This document shows positions 37,305 through 44,261 of a stretch of DNA of 64,000 bases, one piece after another (position 1 is the first letter of the stretch; every line of letters starts with the position of its first letter). Location: the NCBI RefSeq assembly GCF_025736875.1, contig NZ_CP107052.1, forward strand, positions 918,001 to 982,000, written 5' to 3'. The notes beneath the pieces were generated by a model. That model was not told where the DNA came from and did not search any database. It was given only the letters and a program-made list of their open reading frames with translations. A program made the position numbers and the translations under genes. This DNA comes from Candidatus Kirkpatrickella diaphorinae (lineage in GTDB: Bacteria > Pseudomonadota > Alphaproteobacteria > Acetobacterales > Acetobacteraceae).

Positions 37305-38191
37305 AGCACAGCCTCGCCCAATTTGATGATGTCAGCCGCCTGCGCCCCGACGCGCCGCATTTCCCTGATGGCGGGCGCGTGGGTGCTTTTTGAGAGTTTG
37401 CGACCCGTCTCGTCTAAAGCGAGCGGGTGATGTGCATAAACGGGCTCAGGCAGTGACAGCAACTGTTGCAGCACGCGATGCACGGAAGTCGCGGCGCGCA
37501 GATCGGCCCCGCGCGTCACGCATGTGATATTCTGATCCGCATCGTCACATGTGACGCAAAGGTGGTAGGACACGCCATTGTCCCGCCGTGCGAGGATGAC
37601 ATCGCCGTATGCGTCCGCCGCGTTGGCAACATACCCTTCTCCGACTTCCTGCCAGCCTGGCATGTGGCCGATCACATCCAACGCCCGCGCCATGTCAAGC
37701 CGCCAGAGGGGCGGGCGGTCCGGGTTGCAGCCGCGAATATTGCAATGTCCATCATAAAGGGGGCTTCCATCCGGGTCCCGCCCGAATGCCCTTTGCGCGA
37801 CCTCCTGCCGTGTGCAGGTGCAGGGATAAATGAGGTGGCGTGATTTGAGGTCGCGCAGAGCGGCCTGGTATCGCGGCATGTTGCGGGATTGGTAAAGAGG
37901 TGGCGCATCGGATGACAGGCCGAGCCAGGTGAGGTCCTCAAATATCGCCGTGGCATATTCAGCCCGGCATCGGGTGGCGTCGATATCCTCGATGCGCACG
38001 AGATAGCGGCCCGCCCGCCTGGCCTTCTGCCGGGCGAAAAGCGCCGAGGCCACATGCCCGATATGGAGGTAACCTGTCGGGCTGGGCGCAAAACGCGTTA
38101 CAAAATGGCCGGAAATGCGCCCTCCTTGCCCTTTCGGGCGAAAACTGAAATAGTGTGAGGAGTGGCGGTCAAGACGATGTCGAAAAGCCAT
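37289..38191 (-). CDS. gluQ: Glutamyl-Q tRNA(Asp) synthetase
   Basis: Truncated GluRS-like enzyme that attaches glutamate to queuosine in tRNA(Asp). HIGH-type motif FAPSPTGYLHIGH, KLSKS motif, and zinc ligands CTC and CNIRGC are visible. There is no anticodon-binding domain, as expected. ATG 38191 lacks a ribosome-binding site. AAGGAGGG stands just before an ATT codon at 38113-38111, four codons before the conserved VTRFAPSP, so a rare AUU start is possible. The 3' end overlaps lptM by 16 bases. Confidence 0.9.
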   Translation of the reverse strand: MAFRHRLDRHSSHYFSFRPKGQGGRISGHFVTRFAPSPTGYLHIGHVASALFARQKARRAGRYLVRIEDIDATRCRAEYATAIFEDLTWLGLSSDAPPLYQSRNMPRYQAALRDLKSRHLIYPCTCTRQEVAQRAFGRDPDGSPLYDGHCNIRGCNPDRPPLWRLDMARALDVIGHMPGWQEVGEGYVANAADAYGDVILARRDNGVSYHLCVTCDDADQNITCVTRGADLRAATSVHRVLQQLLSLPEPVYAHHPLALDETGRKLSKSTHAPAIREMRRVGAQAADIIKLGEAVLHSTG

Positions 38192-38241
38192 GCAATAATG
38201 GTGCGCGTCGTTTCCCCCCGCCGGTCGCTGGGAGGACGTGC

Positions 38242-38808
38242 ATGCTTACAGGCAGTTATCGACACTACCCCGCTTTGGTGTTGAACGCCGATTTCCGCCC
38301 ACTCTCCTATTTTCCCCTGTCACTCTGGTCATGGCAGGATGCCATACGTGCCGTCTTTCTGGATCGTGTCACAGTGTTGAGTGAATATGAAGGGGTTGAG
38401 GTGCATTCCCCAAGCTGCACCCTCACCGTCCCGAGTGTGATCGCCCTCAAGGAATTTGTCGAGACCGCGCGGCAACCCGCTTTTACGCGGTTTAATGTGT
38501 TTCTCCGCGATAATTTTCGCTGCCAATATTGCCATGCGCGCCTCCCGGCGCAGGAACTGACTTTCGACCATGTTATCCCGCGTTGCCGCGGGGGGCGCAC
38601 AAGCTGGGAAAATGTCGTGACAGCCTGTAGCCCTTGTAACCTCGCAAAAGGGGGCAAAATGCCGGAAGACATCGCCATGACCCCCCTCTCCCGCCCGATG
38701 CGCCCGACAACGCGACGTTTGCAGGCGAATGGCCGACATTTTCCGCCCAATTACCTGCATGAAAGCTGGCGCGACTATCTTTACTGGGATTCCGTGCTGG
38801 AAAGCTGA
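38242..38808 (+). CDS. HNH endonuclease family protein
   Basis: 189 residues from ATG 38242, which follows GGAGG. The HNH core has two CxxC zinc pairs (CQYC and CSPC) around FDHVIPRCRGGRTSWENVV, the His-Asn-His fold. This stand-alone alphaproteobacterial family is widespread and chromosomal, and does not look like a restriction system here: no methylase is nearby. It is divergent from gluQ over about 50 bp. The cellular role is unknown. Confidence 0.85.
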   Translation: MLTGSYRHYPALVLNADFRPLSYFPLSLWSWQDAIRAVFLDRVTVLSEYEGVEVHSPSCTLTVPSVIALKEFVETARQPAFTRFNVFLRDNFRCQYCHARLPAQELTFDHVIPRCRGGRTSWENVVTACSPCNLAKGGKMPEDIAMTPLSRPMRPTTRRLQANGRHFPPNYLHESWRDYLYWDSVLES

Positions 38809-38824
38809 GTTCTCTTCACGTGCT

Positions 38825-39187
38825 TTAAGCTGGGAAGAGCGCCTCATAAGTGGCGGCGTCAAACCCGACCGTGACGTCGCCCGTGCCGTGCTCCAGCACC
38901 GGGCGTTTGATGATGGACGGGTATTTCAGCATCAGCGCCTTGGCACGCGCGGCGTCAAGCTCCGCCTTCTCCCCTTCCGCCAACCCCCGAAACGTCGTCC
39001 CCCGACGATTCAACAGCACCTCCCACCCACATTTTGCTTCCCAAACCGTGAGTTGGGTCTCGGTGGGGGGCGTCTTTTTGAAGTCGACGAACCGATAATC
39101 GACCCCGCGCGCCTCCAGCCACGCCCGCGCTTTTTTGACGCTGCCGCAATTGGGGATGCCGTAGAGGGTGGGGGGATGCTCACTCAT
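38825..39187 (-). CDS. ArsC/Spx-family thioredoxin-fold protein (YffB-like)
   Basis: 120 residues from ATG 39187 (MSEHPPTLYG). The active-site region is IPNCGSVKKA with a single Cys, and RPVLEHG carries the conserved Arg-Pro of ArsC-type proteins. YffB proteins bind glutathione but their job is unclear; no arsenic genes are nearby. Its upstream flank is where AT-richer DNA of the reverse-transcriptase locus begins. Confidence 0.85.
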   Translation of the reverse strand: MSEHPPTLYGIPNCGSVKKARAWLEARGVDYRFVDFKKTPPTETQLTVWEAKCGWEVLLNRRGTTFRGLAEGEKAELDAARAKALMLKYPSIIKRPVLEHGTGDVTVGFDAATYEALFPA

Positions 39188-39438
39188 ATTCTCGTTCCCG
39201 TTTTTTCGACGCGTCACAAGCTTGATGCCTGGCGAGAAGAATTTATCGGTCCTCTCCTATTCTTGGTTGAACCGAAGATCACCAGCGTTTGAAAAAGATC
39301 GAAAGCTTGGCAATAAGTCAATAAATATTATTAGGGATTTTGTTACACATTGCATTCATAAAGCCTTGAAACTCATACCGCCAACCTTTAGAGTGAATCT
39401 GCCGTCGAGGATTGGCTCGGCGGTGGAATTGTTGAGAT

Positions 39439-39444
39439 TGTCAA
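39439..39444 (-). promoter_or_regulatory. -35 half (TTGACA) of the predicted neo promoter
   Basis: A perfect sigma70 -35 hexamer on the minus strand, eight bases before the predicted 3' end of the cDNA unit. In the chromosome no -10 follows at a useful distance; only after repeat joining is it 17 nt from TATAAT. Confidence 0.6.
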
Positions 39445-39544
39445 ACTTGAACTCGATACCGGGCAAGCCGATGCCTAACAGCAGCGTCATGACCGTTATC
39501 AGGTCGAATGAGACTTCGAGCATAGCTCGGATCTCCACTTTACC

Positions 39545-39553
39545 ATTATACCA
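39545..39553 (-). promoter_or_regulatory. Extended -10 half (TGGTATAAT) of the predicted neo promoter
   Basis: A perfect -10 hexamer with the TGn extension on the minus strand, near the 5' end of the predicted cDNA unit. In single copy its -35 position reads ACGGGC, one match of six. Transcription would begin near 39538, about 15 nt before the neo ATG. Confidence 0.6.
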
Positions 39554-39632
39554 CCTCTCGTTCTTAGGCCCGTGTTAGCGAGACGTTTGCGATAATGTAA
39601 ACAAGCGCAGTAGTTAGCAGATGGTGGCGTGC

Positions 39633-39687
39633 GTTCGGAGGACGCCGATTTTATTCGGAGCCCAGGGTCAGGGCCAGTCCTCCGAAC
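39633..39687 (+). repeat. Perfect 11-bp stem-loop just before the reverse transcriptase
   Basis: GTTCGGAGGAC pairs with GTCCTCCGAAC around a 33-base loop. The stem encloses GGAGG and ends eight bases before the RT ATG, so it may end the ncRNA structure, bind the RT, and also limit translation of the RT mRNA. Confidence 0.75.
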
Positions 39688-39694
39688 TCTGCGA

Positions 39695-41014
39695 ATGGGA
39701 AAAAGTTTGTCATTATCATGGTTTAAAACGCGTCGTTATCGGCATTTCGACTTACCCGTGTCGGAAGCTTTCGCCCTCAAGGCAATGAGGCCCGCCGAGG
39801 TGTCGAGGCACGCTTTCTCACCCCTTCTTCATTACAACCAAACGAAAATCAACTATAAGAAAAATGCGGAAACCGGCGTGAGGGAGATCGTCCGTAAATT
39901 TCGCCCGATAAGTTATCCTTCGCATCGAGATGCCTGCATACTCGCCTATTACGCTCACATTTTAAGTCGTGCGCTTGACGTCGTCTACAAGGGAAAAAAC
40001 ATCTCCAACAACGTGATCGCGTATAGGCCTCTTGGACAAGCGAATTACCACTTCGCTGCGGAGGCAATGTCTTTTGCTCAAGCTCACTCGCCCGCTACGA
40101 TCTTAGCTTTCGATATTTCGAGCTTTTTCAACAATTTGGACCACTTCTTCTTGAAACAACGTCTGAAATCTTTACTTGGCGTTGGAGAGCTTTCAGACGA
40201 TTGGTATAAGGTATTTCGCTTCATTACCAACTATCATTATGTCGAACTAGAAGAATTGAAAGCTCATCCGATGTTGGGGCCGCAACTAAAGAAAGAAAAA
40301 TGTGGCCCGATTGCAAATTTAAAAGAGTTGAAGAAGGAGGGGATCGCCTTCCACCGTAACCCGGAACTCCGCGAGGGCCGTCGGCGAGGAATACCTCAAG
40401 GAACACCGATTAGCGCTGCATTGTCGAACCTTTACATGCTTCAGTTTGACGAGGCAGCTAAGAATTATTGCGACGAAATTCATGCGTTTTACCGCCGCTA
40501 TTCGGACGACATCCTCATCATTTGCAAACCCGAGGATGCATCGGAGTTAGAAACGAAAATTTTGAACTTGATTGCTGGCGAAAAATTGGAGATCGCCCCA
40601 TCCAAAACTGAGAAAACTTTGTTCGACAAGGGGCGCCTCAGTCCCCGCGCCTCAAAAGCCGCTCAATATTTAGGTTTTACCTTTAACGAATCCGGCCCCT
40701 CTATACGAGGGAGTTCTTTAGCCCGACAGTGGCGCAAAATGCGGCGAGCGATACGACATGCTGAGAAATCAGCTTTAATACGGCAAACGAAAGGTTGTTC
40801 CGGCAAAATATACACAAAAAAGCTCTATAAGCGTTTCAATTACATTAAATTTTACCAAGGTGACACTTTGTGCACGTTGAAAAACTTTGCATCTTACGGA
40901 CGGCGAAGCGCAAAAGCTTTTGAGCAAGGCGAACAAATTTGCCGGCAGGTGCGACGCTTGGAAAGGGCCGCGAGAAGAGAAATCGCAAAGATCAAAACTA
41001 ATTTTTCAACTTGA
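39695..41014 (+). CDS. drt2: Defence-associated reverse transcriptase, DRT2-like (UG2)
   Basis: Single-protein antiviral reverse transcriptase, 439 residues from ATG 39695. RT blocks in order: FRPISYPSHRDACILAYY (69-86), catalytic Asp140 in LAFDISSFFNNLDH, RGIPQGTPISAALSNLYM (231-248), YSDD at 269-272 with the Asp pair, SKTEKTLF (303-310) and AQYLGFTF (323-330). A basic helical C-terminus follows. No protease, nitrilase or second gene accompanies it, and the structured upstream region fits DRT2. The start lacks a clear ribosome-binding site. AT-rich codon use differs from the neighbours, suggesting transfer. The subtype is my assignment from remembered family features plus the neo architecture. 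Confidence 0.8.
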   Translation: MGKSLSLSWFKTRRYRHFDLPVSEAFALKAMRPAEVSRHAFSPLLHYNQTKINYKKNAETGVREIVRKFRPISYPSHRDACILAYYAHILSRALDVVYKGKNISNNVIAYRPLGQANYHFAAEAMSFAQAHSPATILAFDISSFFNNLDHFFLKQRLKSLLGVGELSDDWYKVFRFITNYHYVELEELKAHPMLGPQLKKEKCGPIANLKELKKEGIAFHRNPELREGRRRGIPQGTPISAALSNLYMLQFDEAAKNYCDEIHAFYRRYSDDILIICKPEDASELETKILNLIAGEKLEIAPSKTEKTLFDKGRLSPRASKAAQYLGFTFNESGPSIRGSSLARQWRKMRRAIRHAEKSALIRQTKGCSGKIYTKKLYKRFNYIKFYQGDTLCTLKNFASYGRRSAKAFEQGEQICRQVRRLERAARREIAKIKTNFST

Positions 41015-41212
41015 GGCGAGGATCGTCCACAGTTTGAGAATGCCAGTTTAAAAAACTTACCATTGCTTCTCAATCCACAAACTTTTGGCACTGGAACTCT
41101 CAGTTTGCCAACAACGCACGTACCGATGGATTCTTATATTAGTTCGGAATAAATTGATCCAAGATAGTTAGTTGAATTGCTAGGAAGCGTAGCACAAAAA
41201 ATCTTTTTCAAT

Positions 41213-41230
41213 AACTGAGATTATTCAGTT
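41213..41230 (-). terminator. Weak hairpin with T-run after guaA
   Basis: AACTGA and TCAGTT form a 6-bp stem around six bases. On the minus strand it is followed by ATTGAAAAAGATTTTTTG, so it might end guaA transcription. The stem is AT-rich and short, making this a weak call. It lies in the 248-base gap between the RT gene and guaA, where I see nothing else. Confidence 0.3.
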
Positions 41231-41262
41231 CACCGTGCACGTCAAAACTTCCAGCAGCCCCC

Positions 41263-42858
41263 CTACTCCCACTCAATCGTCCCCGGCGGCTTTGATGTGA
41301 TATCGTAAGTCACCCGATTAATCCCCCGCACCTCATTAACAATGCGCCCCGCGACGCGGTTGAGGAAGGCGAAGTCGAAGGGGTAGACTTCGGCGGTCAT
41401 GCCGTCGCTGCTGGTGACGGCGCGGAGGGCGCAGGCTTGGTCGTAGGTGCGGCCATCGCCCATGACACCGACCGTGCGCACCGGCAGAAGCACCGCGAAG
41501 GCCTGCCAGATCGCATCATAGAGCCCAGCATTACGGATTTCCTCAAGGTAGATCGTATCGACCTTCCGCAGCAGGTCCAGCTTCTCACGCGTGATATCGC
41601 CCGGCACGCGGATGGCGAGGCCCGGCCCGGGGAAGGGATGGCGGTTAACCACGATGTCCGGCAGGCCCAGTTCCCGCCCTAATGCGCGCACTTCATCCTT
41701 GAATAACTCACGCAATGGCTCGACGAGGCTCATTTTCATGCGCTCGGGCAGGCCGCCCACATTATGGTGGGATTTGATCGTGACGGAAGGCCCGCCCGTA
41801 AAGCTGACAGATTCGATCACATCTGGGTAAAGCGTCCCTTGCGCGAGGAATTGGGCGCCACCAAGTTTCGCGGCTTCTTCCTCAAAAACTTCGACAAACA
41901 GGCGCCCGATGGTTTTGCGTTTCGTCTCCGGGTCCGTCACCCCTGCCAACGCGTTGAGGAATAATTCCGACGCATCACGGTGTACGAGCTGGATGTTGAA
42001 CCGCCCGCGGAAAGTTTTGACGACTTCTTCCGCCTCACCGGCGCGCAGCAAACCGGGGTCAACGAAGATGCATGTCAGTTGATCACCCACCGCCTCATGG
42101 ATCAGCTTGGCCGCAACCGACGAATCAACCCCACCGGAAAGGCCGCAAATAACCCGCCCTTCCCCCACTTTCTGCCGAATACGCGCGATTTCAAGGTCGC
42201 GGAAACCGGCCATCGTCCAAGTGCCTTTGCACCCTGCCACGCCATGCGTAAAATTGCGCAGCAAGGCCGCGCCATGGGGGGTGTGCACGACTTCAGGGTG
42301 AAACTGCACCCCGTAAATCCGGCGGCTCTCATCGGCGATAATGGCGAATGGCGCCCCTTCAGAAACCGCGACCGCCGTAAAGCCGGGCGGGATCTTCGTA
42401 ACGCGGTCACCATGGCTCATCCAGACCTGCTCCCGATGGCCACGCGCCCAGGCCCCGCGGAAGAGCGCACAATCATCGACGATTTCGATGAAAGCGCGGC
42501 CAAACTCGCGATGCTCATGCGATTCGACAGCCCCGCCGAGTTGCGCGCATAGCGCCTGCTGGCCGTAACAGATGCCCAAAATCGGCACATTGAGCGCAAA
42601 AATCTCTTCCGGGATGCGCGGCGCATCAGGGTCATGCACACTTGCCGGCCCGCCGGAAAGGATGATCCCGCGTGGTGCAAAATCGGAAAGTCGGGAGATG
42701 TCGGTCGTGAAAGGCCAGATCTCACAATAAACCCCGCTCTCCCGCACGCGGCGGGCGATGAGCTGTGTCACCTGACTGCCGAAATCCAGGATCAGGATGC
42801 GGTCTTCATGGAGTCGGGCGTCGAGATCGTGCATCGCACGGGGTTCAGGCAGGCTCAT
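41263..42858 (-). CDS. guaA: GMP synthase (glutamine-hydrolysing)
   Basis: Makes GMP from XMP. The N-terminal class I glutaminase has GICYGQQAL with the nucleophile Cys; the C-terminal ATP-pyrophosphatase domain has the P-loop [12 protein letters not shown] and ends PPGTIEWE. 531 residues. The 3' end of guaA is a known integration site for genomic islands, and the DRT2 locus lies just beyond it, but I found no repeat of the guaA end on the far side. Confidence 0.97.
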   Translation of the reverse strand: MSLPEPRAMHDLDARLHEDRILILDFGSQVTQLIARRVRESGVYCEIWPFTTDISRLSDFAPRGIILSGGPASVHDPDAPRIPEEIFALNVPILGICYGQQALCAQLGGAVESHEHREFGRAFIEIVDDCALFRGAWARGHREQVWMSHGDRVTKIPPGFTAVAVSEGAPFAIIADESRRIYGVQFHPEVVHTPHGAALLRNFTHGVAGCKGTWTMAGFRDLEIARIRQKVGEGRVICGLSGGVDSSVAAKLIHEAVGDQLTCIFVDPGLLRAGEAEEVVKTFRGRFNIQLVHRDASELFLNALAGVTDPETKRKTIGRLFVEVFEEEAAKLGGAQFLAQGTLYPDVIESVSFTGGPSVTIKSHHNVGGLPERMKMSLVEPLRELFKDEVRALGRELGLPDIVVNRHPFPGPGLAIRVPGDITREKLDLLRKVDTIYLEEIRNAGLYDAIWQAFAVLLPVRTVGVMGDGRTYDQACALRAVTSSDGMTAEVYPFDFAFLNRVAGRIVNEVRGINRVTYDITSKPPGTIEWE

Positions 42859-43019
42859 TCTTCACTTTCGCGTCTTCGCAAGGGCGGTCGAGAGGGTCGA
42901 TATACAGCTTTCTTATAAACCCGTCACCCAAATCACGCCACTTCAAGCAGGGATATTGAGATCTGCGGCGCGTTTCCTGATAGGCTGGCAAGAGGTTCGA
43001 TATTTTATCAGGATGACAC

Positions 43020-43415
43020 ATGTCCCACGCCATCAAGTGCCGCCTCGCCTTCGCCAGCTTCATCGCCCTGACGGCTTGTTCCGGCGGGCAGGGGCCCTCA
43101 CCTTCCAAAGACCCGCGCGGCAGATGGTCCGGCGCGCTCGTGACCGAACAGGGACAGTGCCCCGACGGTGATAACTCGCTGCTGCAGATCGAGGATAAGA
43201 CGATTGTGTTTGCACCTGCAGGCAAGTCCGTTCTGCTGCGCGGTGAGCGCGGCAAGTCCAATGACGTGCTGACCGCCAGCTTCACCCATCTGGATACGAA
43301 CCATAAGCCGTATCGCATGGTTTTCCGTGGACACCCGGTGGGGAACGCCATTGGCGGCATCTACGCCACCCCGACCTGCCGCGCCCACATCGTCATGACA
43401 CGCACCCACGCCTGA
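43020..43415 (+). CDS. Small putative lipoprotein, unknown function
   Basis: 131 residues from ATG 43020, seven bases after AGGA. The signal segment LAFASFIALTAC ends in a lipobox Cys. The mature part is beta-rich, with RWSGALVTEQGQCPDG and a late Cys (TPTCRAH) that could pair with the first. It resembles small periplasmic proteins of acetic acid bacteria in general look only. It lies between guaA and the tRNA pair. Confidence 0.6.
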   Translation: MSHAIKCRLAFASFIALTACSGGQGPSPSKDPRGRWSGALVTEQGQCPDGDNSLLQIEDKTIVFAPAGKSVLLRGERGKSNDVLTASFTHLDTNHKPYRMVFRGHPVGNAIGGIYATPTCRAHIVMTRTHA

Positions 43416-43433
43416 AAACCGCACCGTAACGCC

Positions 43434-43490
43434 CTGCCCTGACCAGCATCTGCCGCAAAAAACGCGCGTCAGGGCAGAAAAAGCTTTTTC
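43434..43490. terminator. Strong inverted repeat plus palindrome after the lipoprotein gene
   Basis: CTGCCCTGAC (43434-43443) pairs with GTCAGGGCAG (43468-43477), a perfect 10-bp GC-rich stem with a 24-base loop. It runs straight into the 14-bp palindrome GAAAAAGCTTTTTC (43477-43490). This could end the lipoprotein transcript before the tRNAs. The long loop makes it atypical. Confidence 0.45.
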
Positions 43491-43534
43491 CCACTTGCCG
43501 TTTGCCGGATATCCCTCTAAAACCCCGCCTCGAC

Positions 43535-43611
43535 GCACCCGTAGCTCAATTGGATAGAGCACCAGACTACGAATCTGGGGGTTAGAGGTTCGAGTCCTTT
43601 CGGGTGCGCCA
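43535..43611 (+). tRNA. tRNA-Arg(ACG), copy 1
   Basis: 77-base cloverleaf: acceptor GCACCCG/CGGGTGC, D-stem GCTC/GAGC, anticodon stem CCAGA/TCTGG with loop CTACGAA (anticodon ACG, read as ICG), T-loop TTCGAGT, and encoded 3' GCCA. It reads CGN arginine codons after A34-to-I editing. Confidence 0.97.
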
Positions 43612-43641
43612 GAAACGACATAAGTCCTGCATGCAGGCACG

Positions 43642-43718
43642 GCACCCGTAGCTCAATTGGATAGAGCACCAGACTACGAATCTGGGGGTTAGAGGTTCGA
43701 GTCCTTTCGGGTGCGCCA
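43642..43718 (+). tRNA. tRNA-Arg(ACG), copy 2
   Basis: Identical over all 77 bases to the copy 30 bases upstream, including the encoded CCA. The spacer and flanks are not duplicated. AT-richer accessory DNA with a SIR2-HerA locus begins directly after its CCA, as is common at tRNA integration sites. Confidence 0.97.
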
Positions 43719-44261
43719 TTTTGCAAAATTGATGCGAATATCTAATATTGCCCATCTTTGAGTACAGGCGATAGTGACGACTGTCAAAGTCAAGTCGAAC
43801 CTCATTACAAAAGTGCGGTCGATGCAATTGTTGTTTTTATAGCATTGAGTGATTACCGGTTCGAGAACTTTATTAAGGGAAAAAGAAGCCGTTTCTTCCG
43901 TTCGGCACCTTGACGTTATTTCATTATGCGTGAGGCACCCCGTAAAGTCATATGCTTCATGAAATGTTAAGAAAATCCTATGGCTTTCTGCTTTTATTGT
44001 AGTTTTTTCTTAAAAAGTTTCATGTTGATCAGTCTCATAATGAGGTTGTAAAACGAAGTCGGCGCGCAAATGAAGTTTAGCCGCAAATTGCGAGATGAGT
44101 TTTTCACAGCGTTAATGGCTTTAGATTCCTCGAAAGCTCATGATACGCTTTTGCCCACCACGTCACTGTTCGCAGGCACTTGGTAGCTTCGGATGAACTC
44201 GACAGCATATGAAATCGCGATGCGGGTCAACACGATCGTTCGAAGCAAATGGAGAAAATAA
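43719..44261. other. AT-rich gene-poor stretch after the tRNAs
   Basis: 543 bases without a convincing gene. A 38-codon frame (44070-44186, beginning MKFSRKLRDEFF) could be a gene remnant but has no clear ribosome-binding site. CATAAT near 44036 is a candidate -10 for the downstream locus, without a good -35. No integrase and no copy of the tRNA 3' end is visible. Confidence 0.5.

Larger units (their letters stand above)
39431..39562 (-). other. neo: Predicted neo repeat template (129-nt unit of a never-ending ORF)
   Basis: On the minus (cDNA) strand, 39559 to 39431 is 129 nt, exactly 43 codons, stop-free in one frame only. GTT stands at both edges on the plus strand (39431-39433, 39560-39562), giving a 3-nt homology for template jumping. 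When the end is joined to the start, TTGACA (39444-39439) comes 17 nt before TGGTATAAT (-10 at 39550-39545). GGAG (39536-39533) and ATG (39523) follow in the open frame. Each repeat would encode a 43-residue unit with a hydrophobic stretch, LITVMTLLLGIGLPG. On the chromosome the frame is closed by TAA at 39577-39575 and TGA at 39358-39356, and the base six-mer at -35 is ACGGGC. The neo mechanism is known for DRT2; this instance is inferred. Confidence 0.7.
39341..39690 (+). ncRNA. Predicted DRT2 non-coding RNA (ends approximate)
   Basis: About 500 bases between the ArsC-like gene and the reverse transcriptase hold no ordinary gene but have ordered structure in the sense direction. In order: a 6-bp stem ACCGCC/GGCGGT (39377-39382 with 39419-39424), the predicted neo template with GTT at both ends, a 5-bp stem TCTCG/CGAGA at its 3' edge (39556-39560 with 39579-39583), a small hairpin (39585-39602), and a perfect 11-bp stem (39633-39643 with 39677-39687) ending eight bases before the RT start. 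A weak promoter TTGGCA-16-TATTAG ends at 39334. DRT2 systems keep a structured RNA in this position. The ends are inferred. Confidence 0.55.

Noticed and set aside
39316-39321. TTGACT on the minus strand as an alternative -35 for the neo promoter
   Set aside because: Joining it to the same TATAAT with 17 nt gives a 252-nt unit that includes the TGA at 39358-39356, so the ORF would not be endless; it is also a poorer hexamer than TTGACA.
39168-39578. 136-codon open frame on the plus strand before the reverse transcriptase
   Set aside because: It starts inside the antisense of the ArsC-like gene, has no ribosome-binding site and no protein-like pattern. Its openness in the template part is noted under the neo findings.
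39695-41014. Retron, group II intron or diversity-generating RT
   Set aside because: No maturase or endonuclease domain, no intron ends, no variable/template repeat pair, and no retron-type inverted-repeat arrangement of msr-msd was seen.
44070-44186. 38-codon frame beginning MKFSRKLRDEFF
   Set aside because: No ribosome-binding site, no recognised family and too short; it may be a remnant and is mentioned only in the gene-poor stretch entry.
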